A stretch of 64,000 nt of DNA from positions 1 to 64,000 of the forward strand of contig JANDJZ010000133.1 of NCBI GenBank assembly GCA_027943245.1, read 5' to 3'. Under the pieces are notes generated by a model. That model was not told the DNA's origin, ran no database searches, and was given only the letters and a program-made list of their open reading frames with translations. Position numbers and translations under genes: made by a program. Of the stretch, positions 1 to 12,527 are shown in pieces. This DNA comes from Acanthamoeba sp. SK_2022b. Taxonomy: Eukaryota; Discosea; Longamoebia; Acanthamoebidae. How positions within the stretch are numbered: position 1 is the first letter of the stretch; every line of letters begins with the position of its first letter.

Positions 1-3000
1 AGGTCGACCCCTACACTCATCGCGATCGCTTCGGCGGCGCGTCGCCACTGCCGCCCACCGGCGACTCGGCCCGAGCGTCCCGCGACACGGAGCGGCCCGA
101 GCGCTCCGGCTGCAGCGGAGGAGAGGCGCCGCCGCGAGGCCGCGATCGCCCAACCGACTACCACCCTCACCACCGGTACGCCATTCTCGTCAGTACACGG
201 CTTTGGGGCTGGCGGGGAGATCCGAGGCTCACGGCCTGTGTGGTGGTGCAGCGACGACGTCCTTTCGGGTCCCGAGCTCGAGGCGGCGTCAGGCCTCCAT
301 CGGTCCGGTTCACCGACGACGCTGGCGGGCCAAACCTCGACGCCGACCTTCGCGACGGCGAGCGTGACACGAGATGGTGACGATCTACGGGCGTCGTCAT
401 CACCGCCGCCTCCAGCTTCGCCGCCCATCTCCGAGAAGGAGAGAGAGAAGAGATCTTCTTTCTTTTCCTCTCCTGTCGTCCCCTCGACGCTCGAGGGCGA
501 GGGCTCCGCTGTCGCCACTAGCCTTTCCACGCCCTCGACCTTCTCTCCGTCTCCATCTTTCCCTCCTTACTCGCCGGCACAGGCACGTGTCCCTCCGGTT
601 GTTGTTATGGGTCATCTTTATTTATTTATTTATTTATTCAATCTTTTGTTTTGTTTTTGGATCCTGCGTGCGACGGTGACAGCAGGCATCGGAGTTGTCT
701 GCGGGAGCACAGCAGAACGCCGCGCCCGCGTCAGCATCGTCGGCCTACCCGATGCCGACCTCGCCGCTGCCCGGCGTTCAGTCGCCACCGCTCTACGCCC
801 ACTCATCGCAGGTTGGCGCCCCGTGGACATCGGAGGGCGGCGACAATCAAATCGAGGACCTCAAGGAGGGCGAGGTACCTGACTTTTTCCTCCCCTGTGT
901 GTGCGAGTGCGAGTCGCGCGACCTAAAAGCTAATCAACGTCGCGGCGTGCGCGGACTCAACCCAACGCAGGAGTACCTGCTGACCACGCTCTACATCAAG
1001 AACCTGGCCTACCAGGTCACGGACGAGGACATCAAGCTCAAGCTCGACTCTTTGGAGTGCAAGGAGGGCCTCAAGGCCATCCGATGTATCACCGACAAAT
1101 TGCAGGGACACTTCACCGGGTACGCGTGATCGCCTCTCCGACAGTCCAACTCGTCGGACTAGTAAGAAAACAGTTTAATTCAATTGCGTTTGTTTTGCTG
1201 CTAGTGAGGCGTTCGTGGAGTATGACTCGGTGGAATTGGCCGCTCGAGCCTTGGACAAGCTCAAAGGTCGGCGCATGCTCGGTCGGCGGATGAAGATCAG
1301 CTACGCCAAGTCCAAGAAGAAGACCCCCCAGCCCGCCTTCACCGGAGAACGAGAAGGTGCACATAGGAGTTAATTTAATTTTTTTGTCGATTCTTTCCGC
1401 CCAACCCACGCTCAATCCTCCATTCATTGACTGATTGCTCTCTCCGGCCCTCCTTCCCCAACAGTCAAGGAGGAGAAGCGTCCCAAGTATCCGGGTTGCA
1501 AGACGATCTTCATCGCCAAGCTCGAAGACGGAATGACGGACGCCACGCTCAAGGAGATCTTTGGAGCGTTCGGCGAGATCCAGCGCGTCCACCGCCTGTT
1601 CGATGCCAACACCAAGAAGTTCAAGGGATGCGCCTTCATATGCTACTCGATACCCGAGGAGGCCGACAATGCCGTTCGACAGATGGACGGCGTTCGACTT
1701 TTTGGCAAAGGTGAGGCTCCTCATTTTGTTCGAACCTCTTTCCTCCCTGTAGGGCTGTGCTGATCTTGGGGGTCTCTCCTCCCCCGTTTGCTGTGCGGCC
1801 AGGTCGCTTCATTGACGTGAATTTTGCCGACAAGCCGGAACCGCACTCGGTCGGAACCACGCCGGGCTTGGCAGGGCACGCGCCCTACCCGTCGCCAACG
1901 GGCCTCAGCTTCGGCGGAGGCCAGGGCGGCATCCCGCTCTCGCCGCCCTTCTCGCCCTCGTTCCAGGGGGTGCCGCTTTCGCCACTCCACTCGTCCGCCT
2001 CGCTGAGCGGCAGCTTCTCCTACTCGCCTTCCGTCTCGCAATTGTCGCCGTCGCTGCTGCCATCTTCCTCGCCGCTCCTGAACGGAGCGACGCCCACTGC
2101 GCCACCTCATTGGGCCTCCAACCTCGAGCCGGAGACGCAGCGTGAGCCGAGCGCCAACGAGGAAGGTGACCACAGGCCGAGTTCCAGTGACCACATGACG
2201 ATTTCTTCGCTGCCCTTGTCCACGCTCGCGTCGACACCTTCGTTGACGACGCAAAATGGCCCTACCCCGGCCACTGCCCCCGCCTCGCCTGCCCTAGAGC
2301 CGCCGCCGCAGCAGCAACAGATGCGCCAACCAAGTGCCCAAGCCGTGTCTGCCAGCGCCGAAGGCCAGACGGCGGCGGCCAGCAGAACACCAGCAGCGAA
2401 TCAGAACCAGCAAATGCTGGCCATTACCCCGGACCGGCCAAGTGCCGCCATGGAGAGCGCCGACAAGGTAAAGGAGGAGGCGCAGGTCAAAGGGAAGTGG
2501 GGTGCTATGCCCCTCAAGTACCGAATCCTGAAGAGCTTCGGGATTCCGACCAAGGAGGACCGGAGGGACGAGCCCGCAAAAAAGGAGGAGTGCACCGACG
2601 CAGCGGCGTCGGCTGCCGTGGCGAGGAGACAGAGGGAGGAAGACGAGGAGCGGGTGCGGAAGCAGCGGCGCATGGAGGTGGAGCGGAACGATAAGATCGA
2701 GGCCGGCCTGGCCCAGGCCCGCGAACGCGAGCGCGAGCGAAGGGAAAGGGAGGACGAGCTGGAGCTGCTGCGAGCCAGGCGTGGCGCCCTCGCGATCAAG
2801 CGGAGGCGGCCCAGCGAAGACGCCGGCGGCAGCAGCGCGATCGGTCTGCGCACGCGGAAAGAGGAAAACAGGCCGCGGGGCAAAAGGCAGAAGATGGGAA
2901 GCGAAGACGACGACGACGAGGACGACGACGAGAACGACGAGCGCGATGGCGACCACATAGAGGGCCCCACCAGTGCGATGACGCGGCAGCCGCCGACGCA

Positions 3001-5608
3001 GAAGAAGAAACAGCGAAGGGTGGTGATGGTCGACGATCATGAGGACCCCGGGGAACCAGGAAATGAGGAGGAGATACGAGCGCGAATGGAGCTCATCATC
3101 AACAAGTACGACGCCATGAAGGACAAGAACACCGCCGTGGCGTTCCTCCTCAACGTCATCCGCAACTCGAACCGGTACGGCCTGTGTGTGATGGATTGAA
3201 CAAACAAACGAACGAACGAACGAACGAGAGCCCCGTGCTTGAGGGGCGACACTGTCTCTGACGACCGCCCAACTCGTGCAGGACCAAGATTGAGGTGGGC
3301 ACGGCGTGGCGGCATCCTCCCGAGTATGCCGATATCTACGGCGAGCTGGGCATGATCAAGTTGCCTGTCGTCAACGTGCGCAATTTTCTTTCACATGTGC
3401 CCTTCTTCCGATCCGTCAGGGAGTTCTCATTACTGAGACTTTGTTGGCGTGCGTGTATGCGTGAAGGGGCGCTACCACATGTGGCAGCTGCCGCGCGAGG
3501 GCTCGGTGAGGCGGGCGTACCTCGACTCACTGAAGCCGGCCGAGACCAAGGAGAAGAAGAAGCGCGGAAAGAAGCGGAAGGAAGAGAAGATGCGCGAGGA
3601 AGAGGAGGAGCGCCGCCGCAGGATGGAAGAGGCCGCCGCGGCCCGCGCTGCATCTGCAGCCAAGCGCGCCCTCGACAAGAAAGCCGCCGCTGTCGCTGAG
3701 GCGACTGCCAGGAAGGACGCCCTCGCCGCTCCGGTTGCACATCAGCCGCCGCCCAAGAAAATGAAGCGCGAGATGCCAACCACCATCAAGGAACAGAAGC
3801 AGCAGCTCCCCGTCGAGCAGCGATCCAAGGACCAGGCCATGACGGCCGCCGTCGTCAGGGAGGAGAGCAAGCCCAGTCTGCACTCCCTTGCCAGTCTCTG
3901 CTCGGCGGACACCGTCCTGCCACCCACTCCAGCCGGCAATGCCGACTGCACAGTCGGACTGACCAGTGGCAAGCCGACTGTGGCGGATCAGAAGGCAAGC
4001 ATCAGCCTCTCTGCCGACGTAGGCCAGCCACCGGCGACAGAGAAAGCTTCAGCCGCGCCCAAGCCGCTAAAGAAGCAGCCCTTGCCTCAGCCTCAGCCTC
4101 TGCGCCAGCACCAGGAGACGAGCAAGCAGTCGCCTGAGGTGGAGAAGGACAACCCGCCTCCGTCTCGACCTGAACCTCAGCAGACGGAGAAGGGGGAGGA
4201 GACGAGCAAGCCACAGGAGGCGCTTAAGGCCACCAAGCTCTCCGAGGAGGAGTCGACCGACCCTCATCAAGAGAAGAGCAGCACCATCACCGCCGCTGCC
4301 AGCAGCAGCCAGTCCAAGGAGAGAGACGAGAGCCAGGCAAAGGCACCGGAGCCGACCGCAGAGGCGAAGAAGCAGCAGGACGAGCTCCCGGAACCGTCGA
4401 TGAAGCCCAGCAAGCCTGAGGAGAAGGATCAGGTCGAGAAGAGCGAGCCGACCTCCGAGAGGAAGGAGGAAGAGGAGGAGGCACCGAAGGAGAAGCAGGC
4501 CGAAAAGCTCCGGGAAGAGATTGTGCCGAGCCGAGTGGGTGAACCGGCAGCGCCGGCGCAGAAGTGCAAGCCAGAGGAAGAGGAGAAGTCAAGCCCGCCG
4601 CTTGAAAAGGAGCAACCCGCCAGCAGCGAGCCAGTGCCGGAGGAAGCGGCCAACACCACGTGTGCGGCAGCCAGCAGCAAACCGGAGGTGGAGGTCAATG
4701 GCAAGAAGAGGAAGACGCCAGCTGAGCCAGGGGAGGAAGAGGAGGAGCGGCGGAAGAGTGTGTCGAGCAAATCCGAGAAGCGAACGAAGCAGCGCGCCGC
4801 GACCGGCAGCAAGAAATCGTCGGGCTCTGATGACGACGAAGAGAAGAGCGATCCACCTCAGCCAACACGTCGAAGGCGTGCCCGCGGGACCGCTTCGGCT
4901 TCGCCGACGTCGAGCTCGGGCGCGGGCAAACCCGTCGATGGACCACCGGAGGAGCTGCTGCGAGTGCTGCAGCGCGAGGCCCTAGGACTGCGTAAGCGGA
5001 CGGGCGGGAGCGGCAGCCGTGTCGAAAAGGCGTCCTTCCTCGAGGAGATGCGCGAGCGGCGAAAGGAGCGCAACCGTGAGCGAATCAAGCGGGAGCGTGA
5101 AGAGGAGCTGCAGCGCGAGAAGGAGCGACGAAAGCGAAAGCGAGCAGAGAGGGAGCGGGAGAGGAGGAAGGAAAAGAAGGAAAAGGAGGAGAGGGAGAGA
5201 AGGGAGAGGAAGAAGAGAAGAAGGGAGACAAAGAGAGAAAGCGAGGCAGAGGAGAAAGAAAAGAGCGAAAGGGAAGCGGAGGAGGAGGACGACGACGAGG
5301 AGGAGGAGAGTAGGGATCGGATGCCGCGGGAAATCAGCCTGCAGAGCCGACGAACGGGAAGGCACCGGCTCGAAGCCGCCAAGACTGATGTCAGCGAGCG
5401 GAAGGCGAAGGAGCAGGCACGCAAGAAGACTGCGCGACTAGCCAAGGAGAAGAAAAATGGGGAGGAGGAGGAGGAGGAGGAACTGGAGGAGTCCTCTACT
5501 TCATCGTCTTCTGATGATGACGACGACGACGATCACGACGCGGAGGCCGACGAAGGCGAGGACGCTGAAGAGGAATACATGGCCGAGGAAGACGAGGCGG
5601 AGGACTGA
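1..5608 (+). CDS. Two-RRM RNA-binding protein with long charged C-terminal tail (5' partial)
   Basis: Coding begins before the window; base 3 onward is open, and exons join across GT-AG introns near 175-251, 608-683, 876-925, 1119-1209, 1357-1464, 1711-1801, 3175-3281 and 3377-3468. RRM1 (about 975-1320) has RNP2 'LYIKNL' and, after splicing, RNP1 'FTGEAFVEY'. RRM2 (about 1490-1840) has 'IFIAKL' and 'KGCAFICY'. The spacing resembles nucleolin- or CELF-type proteins that bind single-stranded RNA. A Ser/Pro-rich stretch follows, then Arg/Glu-rich coiled coil, then an unassigned ordered-looking module (about 3080-3540, 'NTAVAFLLNVI', 'YHMWQLPREGS'), then some 700 residues of alternating Lys/Glu, acidic and Ser-rich sequence ending in a Glu/Asp tail. 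Nuclear RNA processing or chromatin work is an inference. The RRMs are solid; the first exons and the single-gene reading across 3175-3470 are less certain. Confidence 0.75.
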
Positions 5609-5753
5609 TGCTTCACTCACCAGAAGCAAAAATAGCAATAAATCGACGCCTATCGACATTTAATCATGTGCATTTTGGCGCCAAAAACGCAACACACAAC
5701 GCAACCAGTGCAATCCGCGGCAAAAGAAGAAGTTGAGGAAAGCAGCGAGGAGG

Positions 5754-8700
5754 ATGGAGGGGCAAGGCCAAACCTTCGCTGTGCCCTTTTCGCCAGCATC
5801 TAACAAAGAAAACAAAAATCCCAACATCTTCAAGTACCTGCAGGATGAGGACTGTGCGCCAAGGTATGGATCCAAAATGCATTTCCTCCTAAAGGCCTTA
5901 TTCCTGAAGCTTTCTCGAACAGGAAGGGCATGCCGAAGCTTAGTGCCCAGAAGGTTTGGGGGTACGCAGTGTAAAAAAGTTTGAATTTGTTTTATATATA
6001 AAACAGCGCTAATCAAGTTTCCATACAGGAGCGATGACGATACCATTACCCTCACGGGGAATATGCTCTTCACTGCAACGAGCAAGCTCAGCGGAGCTGA
6101 GGGTTTAAACACGCCTTCTCGAGGTTTGTCTGCCTCGTTCTGGGCCCACTGCATTATGCATCGCAACTGATCTGCATTCTGCCTCTTAACTCCAGGAGAT
6201 GAAGAAGTCACCCTATCGAATACTTCGGTGATGCCTGAATTTGCTGTCCTTAACGCCCTTCAGAAACAAGGCTTGCTCGATCGAAGTAGGCTGGGCACAT
6301 CATCCGACTCTACTACGCAGGATGATCTCACCGGGCACAGCTCTCCCACGATGGCAGTCTTGAACAAGCTGCTCCAGCAAGGGTTGCTCGACAGCACCGG
6401 TGCGTGACTGGTTCAAGTTCTTACCGTCTTTGGCCCGCCAGTCTTATCTCGTTTCTCTTTCTTGCGGTGAGCACAGGGCTACCCGAGGACCGAACGGATA
6501 CCATCAGCACTCAAGGTGGCCTGGAGAAGTCTATCTTGAACAAGCTGCTCCGGCAGGGCCTGCTTGACAACAGCACTGGTGCGTGACTGTCCTGCATTAA
6601 CGATGTCTTTGGCTCGCCAGTCTTACTGGTTTCCTTTCTCACGCACGTAGGCTCATCCGAGGATCGAACATGCACCATCAGCACGCAAGGTGGCCTGGAG
6701 AAGTCTATCTTGAACAAGCTGCTCCAGCAGGGGTTGCTCGACACCACTGGTACACAGAATACATATTCGACTTCCGCCCTATCATTGTAGGCTCAGTACT
6801 GCTCTCTTGTTGATCTCGACACAGACGAAACAGTCACCTTCACTGGACCGATGACCGGTGCTTTACTCAGTGTTCTGCAGAGAAAGGGGCTTCTTGACGC
6901 CTCTGGCAGCGGAAGAATCACCGGTAGGCAGCTTGCTTTTGTGTTCGGAGGTGTTGGTACTTACATAACCAGTGCAGACGATGACACGATCACCGTTACC
7001 GACACCTTTCCGGAAGCAGCGATGCTACACGTACTGCAACAGCAAGGCCTACTTGATACACCTGCTGGGTCGTGCAAGAAAGGTGAGGGTCCCGCTTGAT
7101 CTGACACATTATTGCTCTGGCCATGTTCTCATCATCTGTTCAGATCGCGATGACACTATCGCAGTCACAGAGACTCTGCCCGACGCAGCGCTCCTCTCCG
7201 CTCTTCAGGAGCACGGTTTATTCGACATTTCGTCAGTGGGCCAGTCAGCTCAGGGTGCGTTCCACGCTACACTGCCCGTGGACAAACCCGGTGAAGCTTA
7301 CTCCAAATCAAAACGCAGATGAAACGATGATCAACACGGAGACTCTGCCCGAGGCTGCTCTTCTGACCGTTCTTCAAAAACAGGGCTTCTTTGATACCTC
7401 GTCAAGGCTATCCTCACATACAGGTACATGCCGGAATTGAGCACATGGATCTTAGTGTCAAACTAACTTAGTTGTCTTGGTTCAGCATCCAACGACTCGA
7501 TGACCATAACGCAGACTCTGCCCGATGTTGCTCTCCTCAGCGCACTGCAGAGTCAGGGTCTTCTTGACGCGACTCCACTTCGCACACAATGCACCGACAA
7601 CATTGTGGTTAATGAAGCTCGGCCAGGCATGCCGGTTCTTACTGTATCGCGCGGTGCACTCAACACAAGCGTGATTAGTTATGGCAAAGGTACGCACCAT
7701 TATTGGTCGACCATCTGGCGTCTTTGTGGCGCTTACAGGCGGTTCTTTAGATGGTACTTCCAGCGATGAAGACACTGGAGTGATCACTAGTTCGTTCCCT
7801 GAAGCGGCCCTTCTTGACGCGCTAGACCAACGCGGATTGCTCGATACTACCTATGACCATTCTGCTTCACTAGGTGAGTCTGCTTAGATAGGTGACTTGC
7901 TCGCTCCTCTTTTAGTAGTACTATTCTCACACGCGTGCTTCAGCTGAAACAACCGTGCTGGGCACATTGGCAAGACATGGTCTCCTCAACACTTCTTCGC
8001 GAACCACGGTCTCGGGTAATAGGGTCTTTGTCTTCTCCCGATGGTTAACTGTTCCTTAAAGTTAAAGCCTTCATCAACAAACACAGTGAGCGCTAGCGCG
8101 GGCACCCCACAGGCCCTCGACGCAAGTATGGACGCAGTGGATGACTTCGACACTTCAGAAGTTCTGGCTTCTGATATTTCAAGAATCGCCACCGAGTCCG
8201 CCGACGAGGCTGGCCTTGAAGAAGCATCGTCAGAGGGTGAGTCGTGCGAGGAGTTGACTGAGTTGATTCGCACTGCGCTTGCGCCCAGTGACCCACAAGG
8301 AGACGATCAAGTGAGCGATTTCGAAAGCTCGATCGACGAAGGCACTGAGGAAAAGCCACAGAACCAAACGGTGGAATGCAGACCTGCCTGTGATAAGGGT
8401 TCCATCACTCTCGCGCTGGAGGAGTCAGACATCGAGCAGGACGTCGAAGAAGGAGAGAAGTGGCGGGAGGGCGTCGCCAAGCTCCACATCTCGTCAAGCT
8501 TCGGAGAGCCTAGCTTCATCGCCAAGGCCTCGACACGCAAGAGCGAGAGCTGTTATTCGTACAGCTCGGACTTCGTGCCCATGTTCGACATCAGCTTAGT
8601 CTCGGCTGCCACGGAAACCGACAACGAAGTGATTCACGACGTTTCTGCCACGATCCTTATCGAAGACGACGAAGTAGTACGAACAGAAGCCCCTTCGGAG

Positions 8701-11700
8701 GACGAGAAGCGCCATTTAACAGCTACTCTCCTGATCGAGGAAGTCCACGAACCCTCTGGTACTCTGCCAGAGAGCAGGGGCATCTCCTGCGCGCCGGCGA
8801 CCGAGGACGGCTTCGGAGCGATGACGGTGGACAAGCTGCGACGAGAGCTGAAGCAAAGAGGGCTCAACACGAGGGGAAAGAAGGCTGAACTGATAGATCG
8901 TCTACGCTTGCTGAGCACGGAAATGTCGACTCAGGTGATCACGGCCATTTCGGAGGAGACCAGCGCCGATAACGCCAAGGCAACTGAAGAAGAGGCGAGC
9001 TTGGCCATGAGCGAGGTCGCTAACGAGAACGAAGAAGAGAAGGACGACCTCGAGAGCACGAAAGGAGCGAAGGAGGACAGCATAGAAAGCGAAGCAGGCG
9101 AGACAGCACTGGAGGTGACTACAATGACCGTCCGAGAACTCCGACGCGAGTTGAAAGGTAGAGGCTTGGACGTGCGAGGAAAGAAGGATGCACTCATCGA
9201 GAGATTGGAGCGAGCTATCACCAACGGTACTGAAGAAGTGCGCCACGATGGAGAGAGCGAAATGGATGAGGGAGCGAGCGCGACACAAGAAGACGGGAGC
9301 GATGAGGGCGAGGGGATAGGAAACGTCGAGGTGGGAGCGATGCTCACCAGCTTCGAGCAGGAACAAGCCACGACACTTGCCAACGAAGCTTCCAGCAATC
9401 TGCACGAAATCGATTCCTTGGCGGAGATGAAGGTCGTCAAGCTGCGAGCCGAACTAAAGAAAAGGAGCCTGTCAACTCGGGGCCGCAAGCCTGAGCTCGT
9501 CGACCGTTTGCGAGCAGCTCTTACTGACCCAAACATGCCTGACTCAAGCGACCTGGGTGAGGGACCCAATGGTGCGGACAGCGCAGACGTGCCGCCTGTC
9601 GAACTCGATCCTGCGAGCGAATCGGAGCCAGGGGAGGAGCAGACAGAGGGAAGATCAAAGGAAGAGGAGAAGGAGGAGGAGGAAGAAGAAAGTGAAGCGA
9701 ACGAAGCGAACGCCGAAGCGGCTGCCTGCGCACAATCTCGACCGGACGAAGTTGCAGTTAGACAGGGCGAGGCCGACGATGAAGGCGAAGATGAAGAGGA
9801 GACTCAGCCGCTGGAAGCGCAGGTTGACGAGCTGGTGGAGGAACATGACGGAGAGGAGAGACCGAGGGTCGAGAGAAAGGAGCAGCCAAAGGGAGCGCAT
9901 GCGGAGTATGAGGCCTCAGTGGAAGATGACATCGGTGGCATGAATGCGCATGAGGCGAATGACGCAGGGCTCGAGAATCAGCTGTCGAGCGGCCCTGAGT
10001 TGCATGTCGAGCAGCTGACGGAAGAGCCACTGGATGAACTTAGCCGTTGCGAGGACGAGAGAGCTTCCGAAAGTAGTGCTCAAGAGGAAGCGACTGTCGA
10101 AGCGGAACTAGAGGTCGAGGGTCGAGATTCGGACGAGGCCGGCGCAAGGATCGAGGACCTGACGAGAATGACTGTGGCCAAGCTGCGGCAGGAGATGAAG
10201 AAGCGTGGGCTCTCCTCCACGGGGAGGAAGCTCGACCTTATCAAGCGACTGCGCGAGCATGAGCACAAGAGCCGAGCAGAGTCGAGTGTCGAGAAGCCGT
10301 CAACCGCGGCCGAGGAAGGAGTCGCCGGAACGAGCGTGCGGGTGAGCGAGCCCAGTCCCAAGCCTCATCGATCGCTGGCTCTGGTGACAACGTCCAAGAC
10401 TCCAAGAGGGCGAAGCGACGATCTAGAACACGAGCAGCTCGTCGTCGAGGTCAAGGAAGACAGCTTCGAGGACGGTGCCGAGCAACTTCAGGACGTCCCT
10501 CATAGACATGCTGAGGTCTCCGCAGTTGTCAGCTTCGTGGCGACCGCCGGGCTTTCTAGGGATCCTGATGATGTATCAGTGATGGATATATCTGCGATCG
10601 CTCCCTTCAGGGCATCGGCGAGGCCCAGCAGCGCGTGCGAGGAGGGCCGTGCGTACAGCTTCATGGCCGAGCGTAGCCACTGCCACAAGGCCGAGAAGCT
10701 TTCTGTGTCGATGCTCGACGTGAGCGGGATTGTACGTGGTGAGGAGAACGACGAGGCAGCCGGTGCCGAAATCACCTTCGCCAGCGACAGCAACACCAGC
10801 GGACGTGCAGCCAACGCCTCGAGTTTCAAGAGACCCCAAGACCGGACACCGAGGTCGAGCCTCTCCGCGCCTACTTCTCAGGGTATCGCCACTACGCCTT
10901 CCCCGCCTACCTGGTCGCCCACGCAGACGCCACCGCCTGGCTCTGGACTGCGTAGTCGGTCGCTCGGCCCTCCGCCCGGGCCTGAACTCTCATCTGTTTT
11001 CGCGAGCCGATCGCCTGGTGGTGGCCCTAGCGCCAAGTCGCCAAAACGAATGGGCGCAGCAGCGGCACCAGCACAGAGACCACCGCCGTTGTTTGAAGAA
11101 GCCCCGGTCTCCGCTCGTCGATCGCTCTCTTTGTCCTCGCCTGTAGCCACGCCGGTAAGCACGATACGCCGAACGCCCGCGGTGTCTACAATGCGACGCA
11201 GACAAACCAGCGCGTTCTGGCCCGAACTGCCGGCTCTAGATAGGTGAGCTGCTGTCCGTTTTATCTGGCAGTTTGCTGTGTCGCTTAATTAATTGACAAG
11301 GCTCCTTTCCTCTCGTGCGCAGCCTCGACGACGAAGTGGCCGAGCAGGTTACGGGTCCCACCGCGGACTGCCATTGGGTTCTGCCCGGTCGTCTGCTCAT
11401 CGGCGAGTATCCAGGCTCCCGAACCAACACGGCGATCGACGTCGAGTGTGTTACTAAGTTGGTGCAAGCAGGTACGCTTCGCTTTTCTGCCCAACTTGCA
11501 TTCACTACCAACATGCGGCGCGCTGATCAATGCGTACAGGCGTGTGCACATTCATCAATCTGCAGACCAACCCCTCGCAGTACAAGATGTTGGGGCTCAA
11601 CTTTTGGTCCTACAAGCAGACATGTCGTGAGTTGGTGGCCCAACGATCTCTTCGTCCCACCCGTCCGCTCCAGTTTATACATTTCCCCATGGCCGGTGAG

Positions 11701-12164
11701 TACCTCGCCAGCGCAAAATTCAAATGTATGTAAAGCGTCTGGTGCTGACGACGTATGCTGTATGTTTTGGTCACAGAGCGAGTGCACGAGAAGGTTTTTT
11801 ACCGGCTGCTGCGCAGTCTCATCAACAGGATGCGCGAGGGCGAAGTCGTGTACCTTCATGCCGACCAGGATTGTCCTATCCTCCCTATCATCGGTGTCAC
11901 TCTGCTCTGTACGTTCTTTCCATGCCCTTGCTTATTCGCTCTGTTGGTGACTCACCACCTCGGGTTGCTGCATGTGTCGCAGCTCTGCTGTACGAGATGG
12001 GCGATGTCGAGGCCTTGGAACGTGTAGAGCAGTACCACGCGACCCGCAGAAGGCCTACCCGGTTCTGCCTTGGCCCGGAGCACCCCGAGCATCAGGAGTA
12101 CCTGGCCTCGCTGCTTGCCGCCCTTCCTGACTTTGCTGATCAGCTGTGCATCCATGACAACTGA
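5754..12164 (+). CDS. Repeat-SAP-pseudophosphatase multidomain protein
   Basis: About 17 exons join in frame. The start at 5754 gives an N terminus with a KEN motif ('NKENKNPN'). From 6200 to 8016 most exons encode one copy of a roughly 33-residue repeat, consensus acidic-T-[IM]-x-[VIN]-T-x-[TS]-[LF]-P-[ED]-A-A-[LM]-L-x-x-L-Q-x-[QH]-G-[LF]-[LF]-D; I count ten clear and two weak copies. An intron at 8017-8086 joins this to a long acidic exon with four SAP domains (near 8821, 9124, 9427 and 10168), each of the form 'MTVxKLRxELKxRGLxxxGxKxxLIxRL', a DNA- or RNA-binding helix-extension-helix fold. The last exons (11323-12164) form a tyrosine/dual-specificity-phosphatase-like domain ('WVLPGRLLIGEYPGS', 'FINL'), but the HCxxGxxR loop reads 'HADQDCPIL', so catalysis is not expected. 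A nuclear scaffold role is inferred. The repeat family is one I do not recognise. Confidence 0.8.
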
Positions 12165-12527
12165 GCCCCCACACAAATACCAATGCAACCTGGTTTAAGG
12201 TCAGTTTCAGCTATTGGGCACAGGAACGAAAGCTCTCAAGCAGTTTGGTGTGTGGAGAATGAGGTACAGGGGCTGCCCAAAAACAGCAAACTTCATGCTG
12301 GTGATTGCACAGCTGCATTGGGAGAGGGAGTTATTGGAACTTGACTGAACATACAAAAGTAACCAAAATCAACCAACCACCTCTTGGTTCATATTTTTTC
12401 TGCATACTCTGTTCTCTGTTTTTTGTCTTGTGTCATCCTTTGGTGTGGGCTGCACCAAGGGTTTTACTAATCTTTTGGTGTAACTGTAAAAAGGCCAACT
12501 TGTGCTCTAAGAGACTTCCCTCTTGGG
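12165..12527. other. Intergenic, CpG-poor
   Basis: No gene is visible. The stretch is AT-richer than its neighbours, and between about 12230 and 12533 I find no CG dinucleotide, although flanking genes are full of them. It may hold a decayed repeat plus the 3' UTR of the upstream gene and the promoter of the next. Confidence 0.5.

Noticed and set aside
4858..5445. Long minus-strand Ser/Arg-rich ORF
   Set aside because: It is the complement of Lys/Glu/Arg codon runs in the RRM gene, an expected shadow.
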